From Zerene cesonia (taxonomy: Eukaryota; Arthropoda; Insecta; Lepidoptera; Pieridae), in the NCBI RefSeq assembly GCF_012273895.1, contig NC_052119.1, positions 5,093,990-5,157,989 of the forward strand: 64,000 nt of DNA, given 5' to 3'. Made by a program: the position numbers and the translations under genes. The notes below the pieces were generated by a model that did no database searches, was not told the DNA's origin, and was given only the letters and a program-made list of their open reading frames with translations. This document shows, piece by piece, positions 37,856-50,600 of the stretch (positions within the stretch are counted from its first letter, which is position 1; each line of letters opens with the position of its first letter).

Positions 37856-40800
37856 TATAAATAAAAAAACACACTTGAATCAAAGAATCAATTAAATTTT
37901 CTTGCTTGCTCTTATACAGAGTATACGTAGAGCGATTATTTGATTCTGACAATCCCAATCAGGATTATACGATAGATAAACTGAAATTTCAATTAAATCT
38001 GTCTGTTTAAAGTGGGTCAAAATCGATTCTAAAGGAGTAGGTTAAATACAAACATACAGGTAAAGCTAATAAAAGCGTGTTAACAATAAAAAGTACATGT
38101 ATTATGCTGCAATATTTATTAATTCATACATATTTGATACAGCGTTGCTAAAAAGATTACTATTGATTCCGTAATAATAATAAAAAATAATATAAATAAT
38201 ACAATATGTTATATTAAATTTTTAGTTTTATAGCATTGAAATGCTTTATAAATGTGAAATTTTGAAAGAATAGAAAAAATTACTGTGGCAGGATCACGGG
38301 TGGCCGAGAGGCTAGGCGTTGCTACGGTTAGGCAAGAAACAATATGTTATTTTAAATGACCTCTCGAATGCATTACAGCGAGCTTGATTTTGAGTTGGAT
38401 GAGTCCAGGGACGTGACACGTCAAAAAACTTTTGTACGAAAATCGGTCAACTGATTTTTACGCTATCCAAAAGTAAACAAACAACCATTATAATTGCTGT
38501 AATGAACTAGCAATATTACTCCCTAACATCCGCTATACATTTTTAAATAATTGTATAAGTCTCTACTATTTCAGATAGGTGTATTACACTTACAAAATAC
38601 TCAGTTTTAATGACAGCTATCATTTGACATAATGTTATGAGCCCTTTTATAGTCGCACGAGCGGAATGGAATCGAAATGTGAAAGCAAACAACCGCGATT
38701 ACGGATCCTTTGTTTTGTAGTAATTAAATTTATTTAATTTTGTATTGTCGCATCTGACATTCACTGTATCTATAAGCGATTGTTTTCGACTTCTCTCAAA
38801 ATTATTATTGTACATTAAGCAATGATATAAAAGTAATGTCTCGTGACTCATAGTACTATTATGAGCTATCGATAAGATTTCATATTTGCTTTCTCCTTTA
38901 CCCTTTTAAACAGATCGTTTTTGTCTATGAAGTTAAGTATCTTGTCAGTATTTATTTTTCTAAAAGTTTTACGTAGTAGGTAAGTTTGACCACATAGACA
39001 GACCACATTTAATTTATCTGTATATATGTACAACTCAAAGGTGACTGACTGACTGACTGAGATAATCATCTATCAACGCTCAGCCCAAACCACTTTACGG
39101 ATTGGGCTGAAGTTTGGCACGCAGATTTAATGACGTAGGCATTCGCTAAGAAAAGAATTTGATAAATTCTACCCCCAAGGGGATAAATATATAAATATAA
39201 AATAGGGGATGAAAAATTGTACCATGAAAATTTATTAGGACCGCGCGGGCGAAGCTGCGCGCAGCAGCTAGTGAGAATAATATGGCGTTAACCCTTTTGT
39301 AAAGAAAGCCTTTCATTTGTAATAGAATTAACGAAGAATGCAAACTAAGACAGATGAAAATAAACTATATCTATATGGTTGAACTGAATTAGTGTCGCCG
39401 CTCAAGTGTACTTCTAAATCTTACAATTAAACACGCCAATTGCAATATATATTCGAAATACATAAAGGTCCAAAGTTCGGCTTTCAGTTCAGTGTCTAAT
39501 AAGAATACCAAGAGACTCTCAAGTATTTGCAGTATGTTCCATTAACGTATCTAATAGGAATTCTATTTATAACAGTGGAAGATTGAGTGTTTCTTTATCT
39601 AATTCAATTATTTTTAATTCCCGTAGAACAATATCAATAATGGAAATGTTGTTATGAAATATAATTGAAATACGTATAATCAAAATAAATATTTTTCTGG
39701 TTATATGCCAATATTTACTGTTATTATCTTCTAAGTATTAAATTTCTAAAGGAAATAGTCGCGTAAAATCAAGCACCAAGTAACATTTAAATGATATAAA
39801 AATAATTTTTTGCTGTAGCTTTGCCGAAAAATCAATTAATATTTCTAGGTAATAAATTGTTGTATAACTAAACACTTCTGAGAACATTTATCAAGCCAAT
39901 TTATATTCAAATAGAAAACATAAATATGTTTTTTTTTTTCCTAATACATAATAGCAAACACGTATAAACACAGACTCTAGAAAAAAATATCAATGTGAAT
40001 TATAAAAACGTACATAAGTACCTATTCATTTTCAAATAAAGCTAATATATATTCTCAGTTTCTATTCCTTTGTGAATCAATATAAACACAGAAGAAATAA
40101 TTAAAAATAACATTATCCAGACGGATATCAAGTAGATAAAGAAGCTTTTTTCGCTAATTTCCTATGAAATACTGGAAGGCTATTATGTATTCATTACGCT
40201 TAATGTCAAAGTTCACAGTCTACTTTGTGAATAATAATTGTTATTAACATTTAATATATAAGCGTTTTGGTTATAGAGAGATGTACACAGTAAACGCGAA
40301 AGTTTGTGAGGATATGTTTGCAACTCTTTCACCCAAAAACCACACAATGCATTTTGATGATACTTTGCGGTCATATAGTTTATTAAATGATTGCTTTTAT
40401 CCGCTGTTTCATTTGCTGTTTATTAAATTTTATAAAAAAAAATCCTCTGAAGGATATGACGAAATATCCGCTCTTTTTTGCCAGCTTTCTACGACTTATA
40501 CATAATACAGCTGAGTATTTAGTTTTCGGAAAATGAAGTAGGCCCGTATCATATGTGCAAACAAAGGAAATATATATGTGTTTGTAATTAAATTAATTTC
40601 CATTTCGTTTTGCCCAGATACTTATTGAAATATGGTCTAATTTGAGACCCGTTTAATGTTTATGCTAAATGTAACTTTAGAGGTAATTGTTTAACACTGA
40701 ACGATAATCACGCGGTAACTGGCTATTAATTAGCAATTAACTTCTATTGGAATGCGGTTAACATTAACAATTGCAGTGTGCTAATGCGAACTTCGCGATT

Positions 40801-42299
40801 GAATATTATTAGAGAGAATTGGGGTGTAATTGTTCATTAAATAGTCTACGTTTATATTCTGCAATTCTATTGTCTATAATGAGAACTTCGAAAGCATTAT
40901 TACATCATTCGTCTTTTCCTTGTCTTTTCGCTATCTCAGTAGAAAGGAAGATAAATATGACCCAAGAAGAAGCCGAGGTGTTGTACCTCGCCTTTTTAGA
41001 TATTTACGATAAACGGAAGATCGTCTGATTTAATTATCCCATGCAGAGGTGTATTCAAAGATTAAATTATGTCGACGTGATTTTGTGCTACTTGAACTCT
41101 TATGACAAGAATTATTATTATAAAAACAAAATCAAGAAAACTTATTAGTGTTATTGTAAGGGTATTTTTACGATTTGCATTTGATATGTAAATTTTTAAG
41201 GTACGAAAAAAACAAACCTCTTTTTATTTATGGGCGCCATATTTGTTTATATTAACATAGCCTGTGTCATTACCACAGTTCTAATGATTGAAACGACACT
41301 TTGTAATATATCAAAATTCGTCTAACTGTTTGGGGTAAAACGCGTGCAAGGAAATGGACTTATATTCAAAAAATATTGCTGACCTACTGTAATAGTCGGG
41401 TAACAAGCTTCATATTATAGATATTTAATAAATTATTTGTTTTTCCATGACTTACTTTGCATGATAATGCAAAAAATGAGTCAGGTCCTAATGGTTGAGC
41501 GTAAATAACCTTTAACTAAATGGACTGTAGTAGGTTTAATGTTAATTTTTAAATTTGAATCAGAATATCTGAAATAAGTTCGTTCAACAAATCTTGCTGG
41601 TGCAGCTCTATGATATTGTTTTATGTTTTCAGAATAAAAACACTCAGTTCCTGACGATAATGTTCCCTAATCGAATACAGTTTTTTGAAATTTTATTAAA
41701 TTTTATATTAAAATCGGAGCTACCGAACTGAGTCTTTTTTTAATATAAATCTCTAAAATTCAGTTCTATAAAGAGGTAACAATGCCAAATATAATTTATT
41801 TGTGATATTGGTACAGATGAAACATTTTTAACGCATCTATAAATTATCTGTGTGCCAAATTAAATCTACATGCTTTTTACTTGCGCATATAGTATAAGCC
41901 ATTATAATATAAATCTGGTATTAGAATCAACCGATACACAAGCAGGGGATTGCTTTAGAATTCCGTCACACGCTTAGTAATGCATAATGCAGTAGATATG
42001 CGTTAAGTGTATCGGCATTGCAGTGCATGTAACGTGGAAATACAGGGATATTCGGAATGCATAATATGTACGAGCATGGATACCGCTGAGAATTCGGTTA
42101 CATTGACAGTAGAGATTCTAGAATATGGGATCTCTTATGGGGAATGCTGTCCAGGGCGGCTGCCCTCTACGGCCGCTGTGTGTCCTCAGAAGGTCTAGCC
42201 AGGCCTTATTCTAGATTCTTGATTAGATCTTTGCGCTTTGTCATATTAACCCGCTCTGGAGAAGTGCTGGCTGACAGATTTCACGTGTAGAACTTTATT
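37856..42299. other. Non-coding stretch with repeat fragments
   Basis: A truncated second copy of the tRNA-like head lies at 38287-38336 (gatcacgggtggccgagagg), without B box or terminator. A repeat at 39040-39272 ends gcgcagcagCTAGT. A diverged Helitron-like fragment covers 40285-40380. The frame at 42007-42198 (HCSACNVEIQGYSECIICTS, then MDTAENS) has Cys/His spacing vaguely like a decayed LINE zinc knuckle, but support is weak. Confidence 0.5.
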
Positions 42300-42311
42300 A
42301 TATATAGGTCG

Positions 42312-42622
42312 TAGTGGTGGCTCAGTGGTGAGAACCTCGGACTTCAAAATCGATAAGTCGGGGTTCGAGACCGGGCGAGCGTGCAGGAAATAAATTGATT
42401 TTTCAATTTATCTGCGCATCTGGATGACATCTCCACTGCTCAAACGGTGAAGGAAAACATCGTGAGGAAACCGGCATGTCCGAGAATTAAAAGTTCGACG
42501 ACATGTGACATCTGCCAACCCGCACTTGGCCAGCGTGGTGGATTATGGCCTGAACCCTCATAGGAGGTCTGTGTCCCAGCAGTGGGAACATATATGGGCT
42601 GATGATGATGATGATGATGATG
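42312..42622 (+). mobile_element. Full-length tRNA-derived SINE, copy 2
   Basis: A perfect 12-bp target duplication ATATATAGGTCG (42300-42311 and 42623-42634) flanks it. From gtggtggctcagtggtgag to the (TGATGA)n tail it is nearly identical to the 17.4-kb copy, differing by isolated substitutions. Confidence 0.93.
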
Positions 42623-43984
42623 ATATATAGGTCGAAGTAAAAGACAGAACTATATAGGTCGTTAGCGCCATCACTTTCTATCATACTGCTTTAAGACATC
42701 ACGATAACGGGTGGTATGGATCAATGTACAGTGTACACTTACATTGAATAAAAGGCAAGATTGGACGATCTTTTATTACTATGACATACGATACCCGTGT
42801 TTATTACTATCTCAACATATAAACACGTCGAAACCTCTTATAGGATATATTCAAAACGTGTATGTCTCTTTTTGTCATATTCATATGAAATGTGAATTAT
42901 AATAGTCGCATGTATATATGCACTCTGTAGGATTGCCGTTGACCGCACGTGGCTTACAGATTAAATGAATACGAGTACGTTGGAACAGCTTTTCCCTCAG
43001 TGGATTTTAAATTTTTCTCGAGTTAACAACGGCATAGGCTAACAGCTTTTTCTACGGAAAATGAAGTTTTCAATACGTAGTGGATATGATTTTAATTGTA
43101 AGAATATACTAATGATATAAAGATATTGTCATGTTATCTGACTGTGTTATCTATATTCCAAATGAATTGATTATTGATTTACATGAATGTAGAAAGGTGA
43201 GTCAAAACTCTAATTATATTCTGCAAAAATCCCATTGCTGTGAAATGTGTTCAAATCACGACCCGGTTCTTAATTCTTTCGACCTTTTAGTAAAGCCTTA
43301 CACGATCTCCTCAAAGATGGTTTACGGCTCAAGCCTTGCTCAAGCAAGCGCGTACAAAAACGATTTTACATAAGCGATGGCATTCATCGTCATATGTTTG
43401 AATTTCCCGCTCAATGCCTCACATTATACGTCGTGCTTAGCTTTGAGTCATAAACAAAAGCTTAGGCTAGATTTCCAGCAGAATTGTGCGAAAGACGTGA
43501 ATTAATGTGCAAAATGTTACAACCTTAATATTCATGATGGTATTTCAGAAATAAGAGTTCTTATTATGAATTATTTTATCTCAGTTACATAATATATACA
43601 AGGATCTTTTACTACTATCTTTTATACTATTATCTTTTGGTACTTGGACGACGCTGCTAGAGGAACGTTGAAATAAGGTTTCCCGACGCAAAAAATCTCC
43701 TTTGTTTTAGATAAATTAGTAACCATGACATTAAGCTGATTTTCTAATTTTCAGGAAACTACCGAATTTTATTCAGATTGACGTAGTGAACAATACGCGA
43801 ACGATGAATTAATTATTGCATAATTATATTACATTATAGTTTGAGTAATTGGAGTGAGATAAGAAACATTTTTGTGAAAAGGGAAACATCATAATTGTCA
43901 TCTTATGAAGTTCTTTAAGTCGACGGCATTAGTTTCGAAATTTGCAACATACCAAAATCCCTCTTCACTTATATAGATAATTGC

Positions 43985-44385
43985 AAGTACCTGGATGACC
44001 GAGCTTTGCTCGGTTTAACTTCGTGAAGTTAGAATGTTTATAAGCGTTTTTTCCAAGATCGTTTAGGCATTTTTAAGTGAACACGTGCATTAAGAAGACA
44101 AAACAATATAAACAATTAGTCTAACCTCAAAGTAAACACTCATTGACTTCGTTACTTAACAACGCCATCGGCTGGAACTTTAATTATTCGGCAAAAAATA
44201 GTATTAGTATTATTATTCGCCAATAGATGTCAGGAAAAGTCGCTAAGTTTAAGTCGATAAAACACGAATATGACATTTTCTAAAAAAGATTCCTAGCTAG
44301 ATCGATTTATCGCCCCCGAAACCCCCTATATACTAAATTTCATGAAAATCATTGCTCGTTTAAAGGTATAAGATAAACAGAAAAC
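43985..44385 (+). repeat. Dispersed repeat with CCGAGC/GCTCGG hairpin
   Basis: Landmarks are gtacctggatgaccgagctt, tttgctcggttt, a middle gccaatagatgtcaggaaaa and a tail tcgatttatcgcccccgaaa followed by aatttcatgaaaatc. I recognise this order as a common lepidopteran interspersed repeat but cannot name the family. Boundaries are approximate. Confidence 0.5.
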
Positions 44386-47300
44386 ATTGTCAGAATATTG
44401 ACACATTCACCTTTTCACTATAGAAACACTATGAAAGATATACTTTATAAATCTAATTTAGTAAATTTTAAGTCCTTTAAGATAAATTAGTTAATTAAAT
44501 TAATAGTGGAGAGAAATTACGGCTAAAACTAAACACACACATAAAAAAGTACTTATACCTAAATTACTTACTACTATAATTACTGAGCACTTGAAAATTT
44601 AATATTATTAGTAATATCCGGAAAACTCACATACCTCTTTTGATAAAAAGTAAGTTTGATGTTTTTTTATCGATACAAAATTGACATCATGCTAGTAGCG
44701 TAATATCCATATGCAGATTTATTACATACGGATATTAGGCTTATAAAAATAATATCTGTTCTTATAAATACATTTAAAAATATTCACTATCACACGTATA
44801 ATCCCTATAAATTACATATTTTACTACATTCCTAGCTCACACAACATTAACGCTAGTTAGACATTATACCGTCGCAAAGGAGTTCTGCAAGAATGTAACG
44901 ACGTGGAAACATAATGGATGGAAAATGTCCACCGCTGCATTTGTGGGTGCTGTGGGAGATATTTTTCTCATTTTAACTTTAAAAAATCGTACGAAAAACT
45001 TCTGAGTACAACGTGAATCTTGAAGAAGTTTCAGTTGGTTAAATCTCGGATATATCAGCGGTGAAAAAATATAGGTTCCACCAGAGCTTCGTTAGAAATT
45101 TTAAAGCGTTTTAAATTCATACAATGCAGAACTTTGTTGGGAATTGTTTCGAGCGCTCCTGGATTACAGTCCGAATGTAAGTTGAGTATTTGGATGTTCA
45201 AGTGTGTTCGCGATTGTTATGTCTGGTTCTTTATTATGTTGCAATAATAGCATGTTACAAATACGCCTGTTAATTCTAGTAAATATAATATTGCTTATGA
45301 AGGGAATGATGTCTTTTGTGATATTTAAAATTAGAATATTGTTCAACCAAACTTAAAGTCATCTAACCTAAGGTTTTGGTTAACTCATCACTAGTTTCAG
45401 CCTTATTTTAATGCAATATGTTTCGAAAAATCTAGAACCATTTTCAATGAATTACTCCGTATTCCCGTGGCTGAGACCTACATCGATTAAAACGTGAGTC
45501 TCACTCAAAACTAATTACATCAACCAGTCACCAAAACATTACATGGGTCGAGAGAAATCTAAAAACATCGCCCGTAGTTCACCTTTATAAAGCCAGACTC
45601 TATTCGCAACGTATGTAAATCGAAATACACGAAATCCATCACTTCATAAAATCTGAAACACATTCGCCATATTCGCGGAATGGCTTTCCATAAGCCTCCA
45701 TTGAATCTAAGAGGCCATTTTCCTTTCTAACCGGACTAGGGCTTTGACCTCCAGTTATGTAAAGGCGCTGCGTAGTTTACGTATTTGTACTGAAGCTGGA
45801 CGTTAAATCCTCTGCTTTTAGTCCGGATTGACATTATTACCCAGTCCATCTAGCTCTTGGCTAACACTAATGATAATGTACATCAACACTCCATTTTCTA
45901 GACCTTCACTGCCAAAAAATGTGTTCAAAATGTGTCTTCATTTGCACGATTACTGTGTTGACATGTGATACGTTAGGTTATAAGGAATATACTACTATGG
46001 CTGTTACTATAACTAGCACTAGCCCGCACTTCGCCCGCGTGATCACAATAAACTTTTATGCTACAAACTTTCTTTTATCCTCTTTTATTCCTTGGCGGAA
46101 GAATCTGTCTATGTCTTAATCAAATACTTTCCTAACGAACACCTTCATCATAGTGACTATCAGCATACCAAATATCAGCACGAATGGCCGATTAGTTGGT
46201 GTTGTCCTTTAATAGATCAGTTGGTCACCGTTGTATTTCATATAATAAATCACAAATACAATATTAGATATGACTTTCGCACGTTTTCAAAATTTGTACT
46301 TATGATGAAATCAATTCGTTACGTTTTATAATTGGATCTTTTAGTGGGCAATATATCTTATATAAATTTTTTTATATAAGATTATAATTTTCTCAATATG
46401 TAATAATCATTATATCTAGGTTCTAGGAATTCATATCAATAGAATAAGAGATAATTCCATGGTTAAAATGAAAATGAAAAAGCATAGTCCCTTTAGAATT
46501 TTGTGAAGAGTGAGATTTATATCATCCTGGTAGTAATTAATTATTATTACTATTAACTTTATTTATATATGATCTTTAAATTCAATAAGCGTATTGGAAC
46601 AGCGAGTATTATTTTCCTACATATATATGAAATGAATGAATTACTATAATATGTCATACTCGGGCGTTGAATTACAATTTATTGCGAGTGATTATTTTTA
46701 ATAGATTTCTTGAATAACAAATAATACAAGAATTAGGTCGGAGCGGTGAAGGTTATAAAAATTCAAGTGAAATGGTAATAAAATTTGGAAAAATTACTGA
46801 GCAGTTGTGAAAGGAATAAATAAAACGATTGATTTTTATACAGCCTACGTAGGAAAGTAACGAAAATTTAACTCTGGCCGCCATTTTCCTTTACTTTTTT
46901 ATATGTGCTGCCCCATTCGCACATCGTAATACTTCCATTCTATATTCCATATGTGCTATTTCTAACCATATTTTCTCAAGAAATACAATATTATTATTCA
47001 TTATAACAATTTTAACTCGCATTACAACAGTTGGCATACAGAATTAATCTTGAATTTAAACTGTAAGCAGATGCACACTGCACTGTTTCTCACTTTCGGA
47101 ACTTACTTAATGCAAGTTAAGCGAACTTCGCACAAATCTTGTATACTTTAACACAATTTTACAATATATATGATTTAAATATAGTGTGTGCGGAGATACT
47201 CCGACTTTACAGTTAACCGACTTCGCATAACTTACGACAACTTTGATTAGGGTGCAAAATTAATTCTCCCTAGCGACGACCCTATCTAATTTTGCGTTTA

Positions 47301-47482
47301 GTTATAAAGTGGCTGGAAATAGGCGGTTACGATCCACTGACACTAGGTGTAAACAATTATGAGGTCAGAGGACGGTGTTTATTGTTAAGCAAGATTTACG
47401 ATTTAAGACAGACATATTAGTTACAGATTCATTCGATATGTAGCTTATAAGATTACATGTAAATTTTGTTGTAAGGAAGTAA
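44386..47482. other. Non-coding stretch
   Basis: AT-rich DNA without supportable features, apart from a Helitron-like reverse terminus at 46018-46050 (ACTAGcccgcacttcgcccg). Confidence 0.5.
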
Positions 47483-47680
47483 AGTTGCCTGTTTGATTTA
47501 GAGGGAGAAGGGATAAGGAACATATTGATCAAATTAATAAAGGAATGGACTGGGAGGATGAGGAAAAGAAAAGCGGGACTCCCCCACTCATCGCACGATA
47601 TACAGTAGCATTCGCAGGATATTATTTCACACCGAACTTATCACTCCAAGCGAGCTCAGTTTCCATAACAAGTCCCTATT
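47483..47680 (+). repeat. S2 dispersed repeat, partial
   Basis: It contains the purine-rich body gaaggataaggaa-like words, then gcgggactcccccactcatc and a diverged gatattatttcacaccgaac. The head is missing. Confidence 0.55.
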
Positions 47681-50600
47681 CCCTTAATCATCACGTGTGA
47701 GTAGTTAGAAAGAAGGCGATAATTCTTTTCATGTCCTGCTTGCCATTGGCAGGGGAAGATTTATTTGAAAGATAAGCGAAATAAATATGCCCCAATAATC
47801 AAAACAATTAACTACTATTCAAACTTTACGACTTGGACAGTTCGCGCAACGGCAAAATCTGTCAGGTCAGTAAATAATATTATATTTAAAAGAACATAGT
47901 CACTTAAAATTGGACCAGCTGTTGAATGTTGTAGACTTATTGTACTGATAATAACATACAATAAATACTGTTAAAAAGCAGAAAAGTGTTTTGACATCTG
48001 TTTTAATTTGCCGTTCTCGAATAACAATTAAAATTACAAATCACAAATTGCTTATATACTATGTTGTAAATAATCCTTGCCTTACCATGACTAATTGTCA
48101 TTCAATATCAATTCAAAGGAAAAAATCGGATTAGGCTGTCGTAAAATTCCATTTTTATACGTTCAACCGTGTATTCAGTAGAATATAAAATTATATTTCA
48201 CCTAAAGAATATTTCAATGAATATCTAAGTTTAGCAATTTCCCTATTTTCGCGTTCAATTATGTAAATTGAGCGATACCATTCCATCAAATATGAAATGG
48301 ATTTACAAATATTCAAAAAAATATTCTTGCTCTTGTATTAAAATGCCAAATGAATCGACAATTTCTTGTTAGTGTTTGCTACATCACGTTATATATGAAC
48401 AAATTTATTAAATATAATAGAGATCATGAAAATCATTTTTCGAATTATTTCTAAGAAAACAAAATTAAGTGTTTTATGAAAAAGTGATTACCTAATATAC
48501 AGATGTATGATGGTCATTAATTATGATATCTAGCAGAATTCAATCTATATATTTCAAACCAATTAAAAACACTATAAATAAGCATAACAATCTTAAGACA
48601 AATAAAAAAATCTATACAAAGAACTTCGATATATTCCTCTAACTCTAATATGCAACTCTTACAATAAAATTTTGTAAATATTAGGAAGGTAATTTTCTAA
48701 CTCAATTTTAACTTCAATGCAAATTTCAAATAGGGTCTAACCGGTCTAGAATATTCAGTTTAAGAAACTTCCGAGAATTCTTTTCGAGAAGCGAGTTAGA
48801 TCATATGTTATAATCGGGACAAGTTGAAGAGCACTTAAATAACTCCATGCGAGTATTAGATGGCTTTTAAATTAGAGCACCTTTTAATCTTAACCGGATT
48901 TAAGGTGAGTATCATTCATAAGTGTGCATTATAATTGAAATTTATTATTAATGCAGCCTTAATTTATTCCCTATTAATACAGGCCGGCTTGGGATATTTA
49001 CCGCAGACAAATGCAGGTAAATATCCCAAAAAAATGTAATTTTGCGACTTGCACATTTAAATACTCCTCATACAAAACAAAAAAAAAAATACACAGGAAA
49101 AAACGATGTTTTCCGAGAAAAAATAAATCCAACAATAATTATGGGAATAAGGTTCGTTGAATTGTCGATATAAGTAGGGTTCTGTGCCCATAAGGGTACC
49201 TTCTCTTCTCTGTCAATCCGTCTGTCTGTCTATTCGTCCTTCACTCCATCTTCTTCTAGGTGGCATTATACCTGACGGACGAATCCAACAAGTACCCGTG
49301 GCCTCTTCACCTATGCGGCTCGATGGAACACAGTGGGGTTTTAGTCGGTAGGAATCTAACATAACCCATTACCTCTTCTCCAGGGGCCGTGGATATCTAA
49401 GCAAGATTTTCCCATTATAAAATTTTAAAAAGGTGGTATTATACCTTCCATTGCAAGCTGGCCCAATTCTTGAGCTCGACTCCCATATTACAGGAATAGA
49501 CGTCAAAAGCAAATACTCGTGCGCGTAGTTGTCAAAGCAACCCGGTCAAGGGGAAATCAATCATCTGCCATAGTTGCGATACCTTTAAACGTAATTAGAG
49601 GTAATACATAAGTTGTAAAAGCTCCAACGAGACCCGTGTGAGCAATATGAAATATTTGCTAAATGTAATAAAGATTACGTTATAATAACGACGATCGTGC
49701 TTTACTGGATACCCTGCATTAAGTATATTGTTTAATAGTTTTGTTGTTATTTACTTTGATACGGTTACGATTGCCAGAGTTGCCAGGTTGATTAAAATGG
49801 TAATAGATCTAAAAATTCGATCGATGATTGGTATAATCGTCAAACTATTAATAAAAGCTATATGATTTGAAGTTGTCTAAAGTACAAAGAATCAATGTTA
49901 CTCGGAAATATTGCGGTATTTTTATCAGTCATAGTTTTAAAATTAAATCCAGTTTATAAAAATTGTCTATACTTATTATATTATGAAGAGGTAAAGTTTA
50001 AAAATTTTTAAGTATGTGAAGTTCGAGTGGATAATATTTTTTAAAAATTGTTCTACCAATTGAAATCTCGCACAGATAATGTGAGGTCAGATATCTGTAA
50101 ATGCATATGTGGGTATATTTTTTTATTTATATTTCGGGCGGAGGCCAAGGCGGAGCGGCTAGAATTAATATAATGAATAACAGGTCTTTAACAATATATC
50201 TACATCGATGAAACATTCAAGATCCCGCATCAGCTAAATACCCAGCTGATGTGGGATGGAACCCTCGTCACTAATTGGCATGCAAATACAAATGTTTGAA
50301 TACTAAGGATTAAATATTTTCATAACATTGCCGACACAATAACTACGCAAGGACCGTAACAGCCCTTGAAGACCGCAGGGGTTACTTGTACAAATACTTC
50401 TTATAATAACCAACCCTAACATTTCTCAAACGTTCAATAGTAACTTTGTCTGGTGATCAAACAAATTCGGGAGCCCTTGAAGGATTTCTGGTACATATAG
50501 TGGGTTTCCCAATCAATTAGTAAATGTGTTTAACCAGAACTGGAAGTTGAAAGATCGCCGAAATTAATCTTTCATTTAATTTGATTGGTTTAATTAATTT

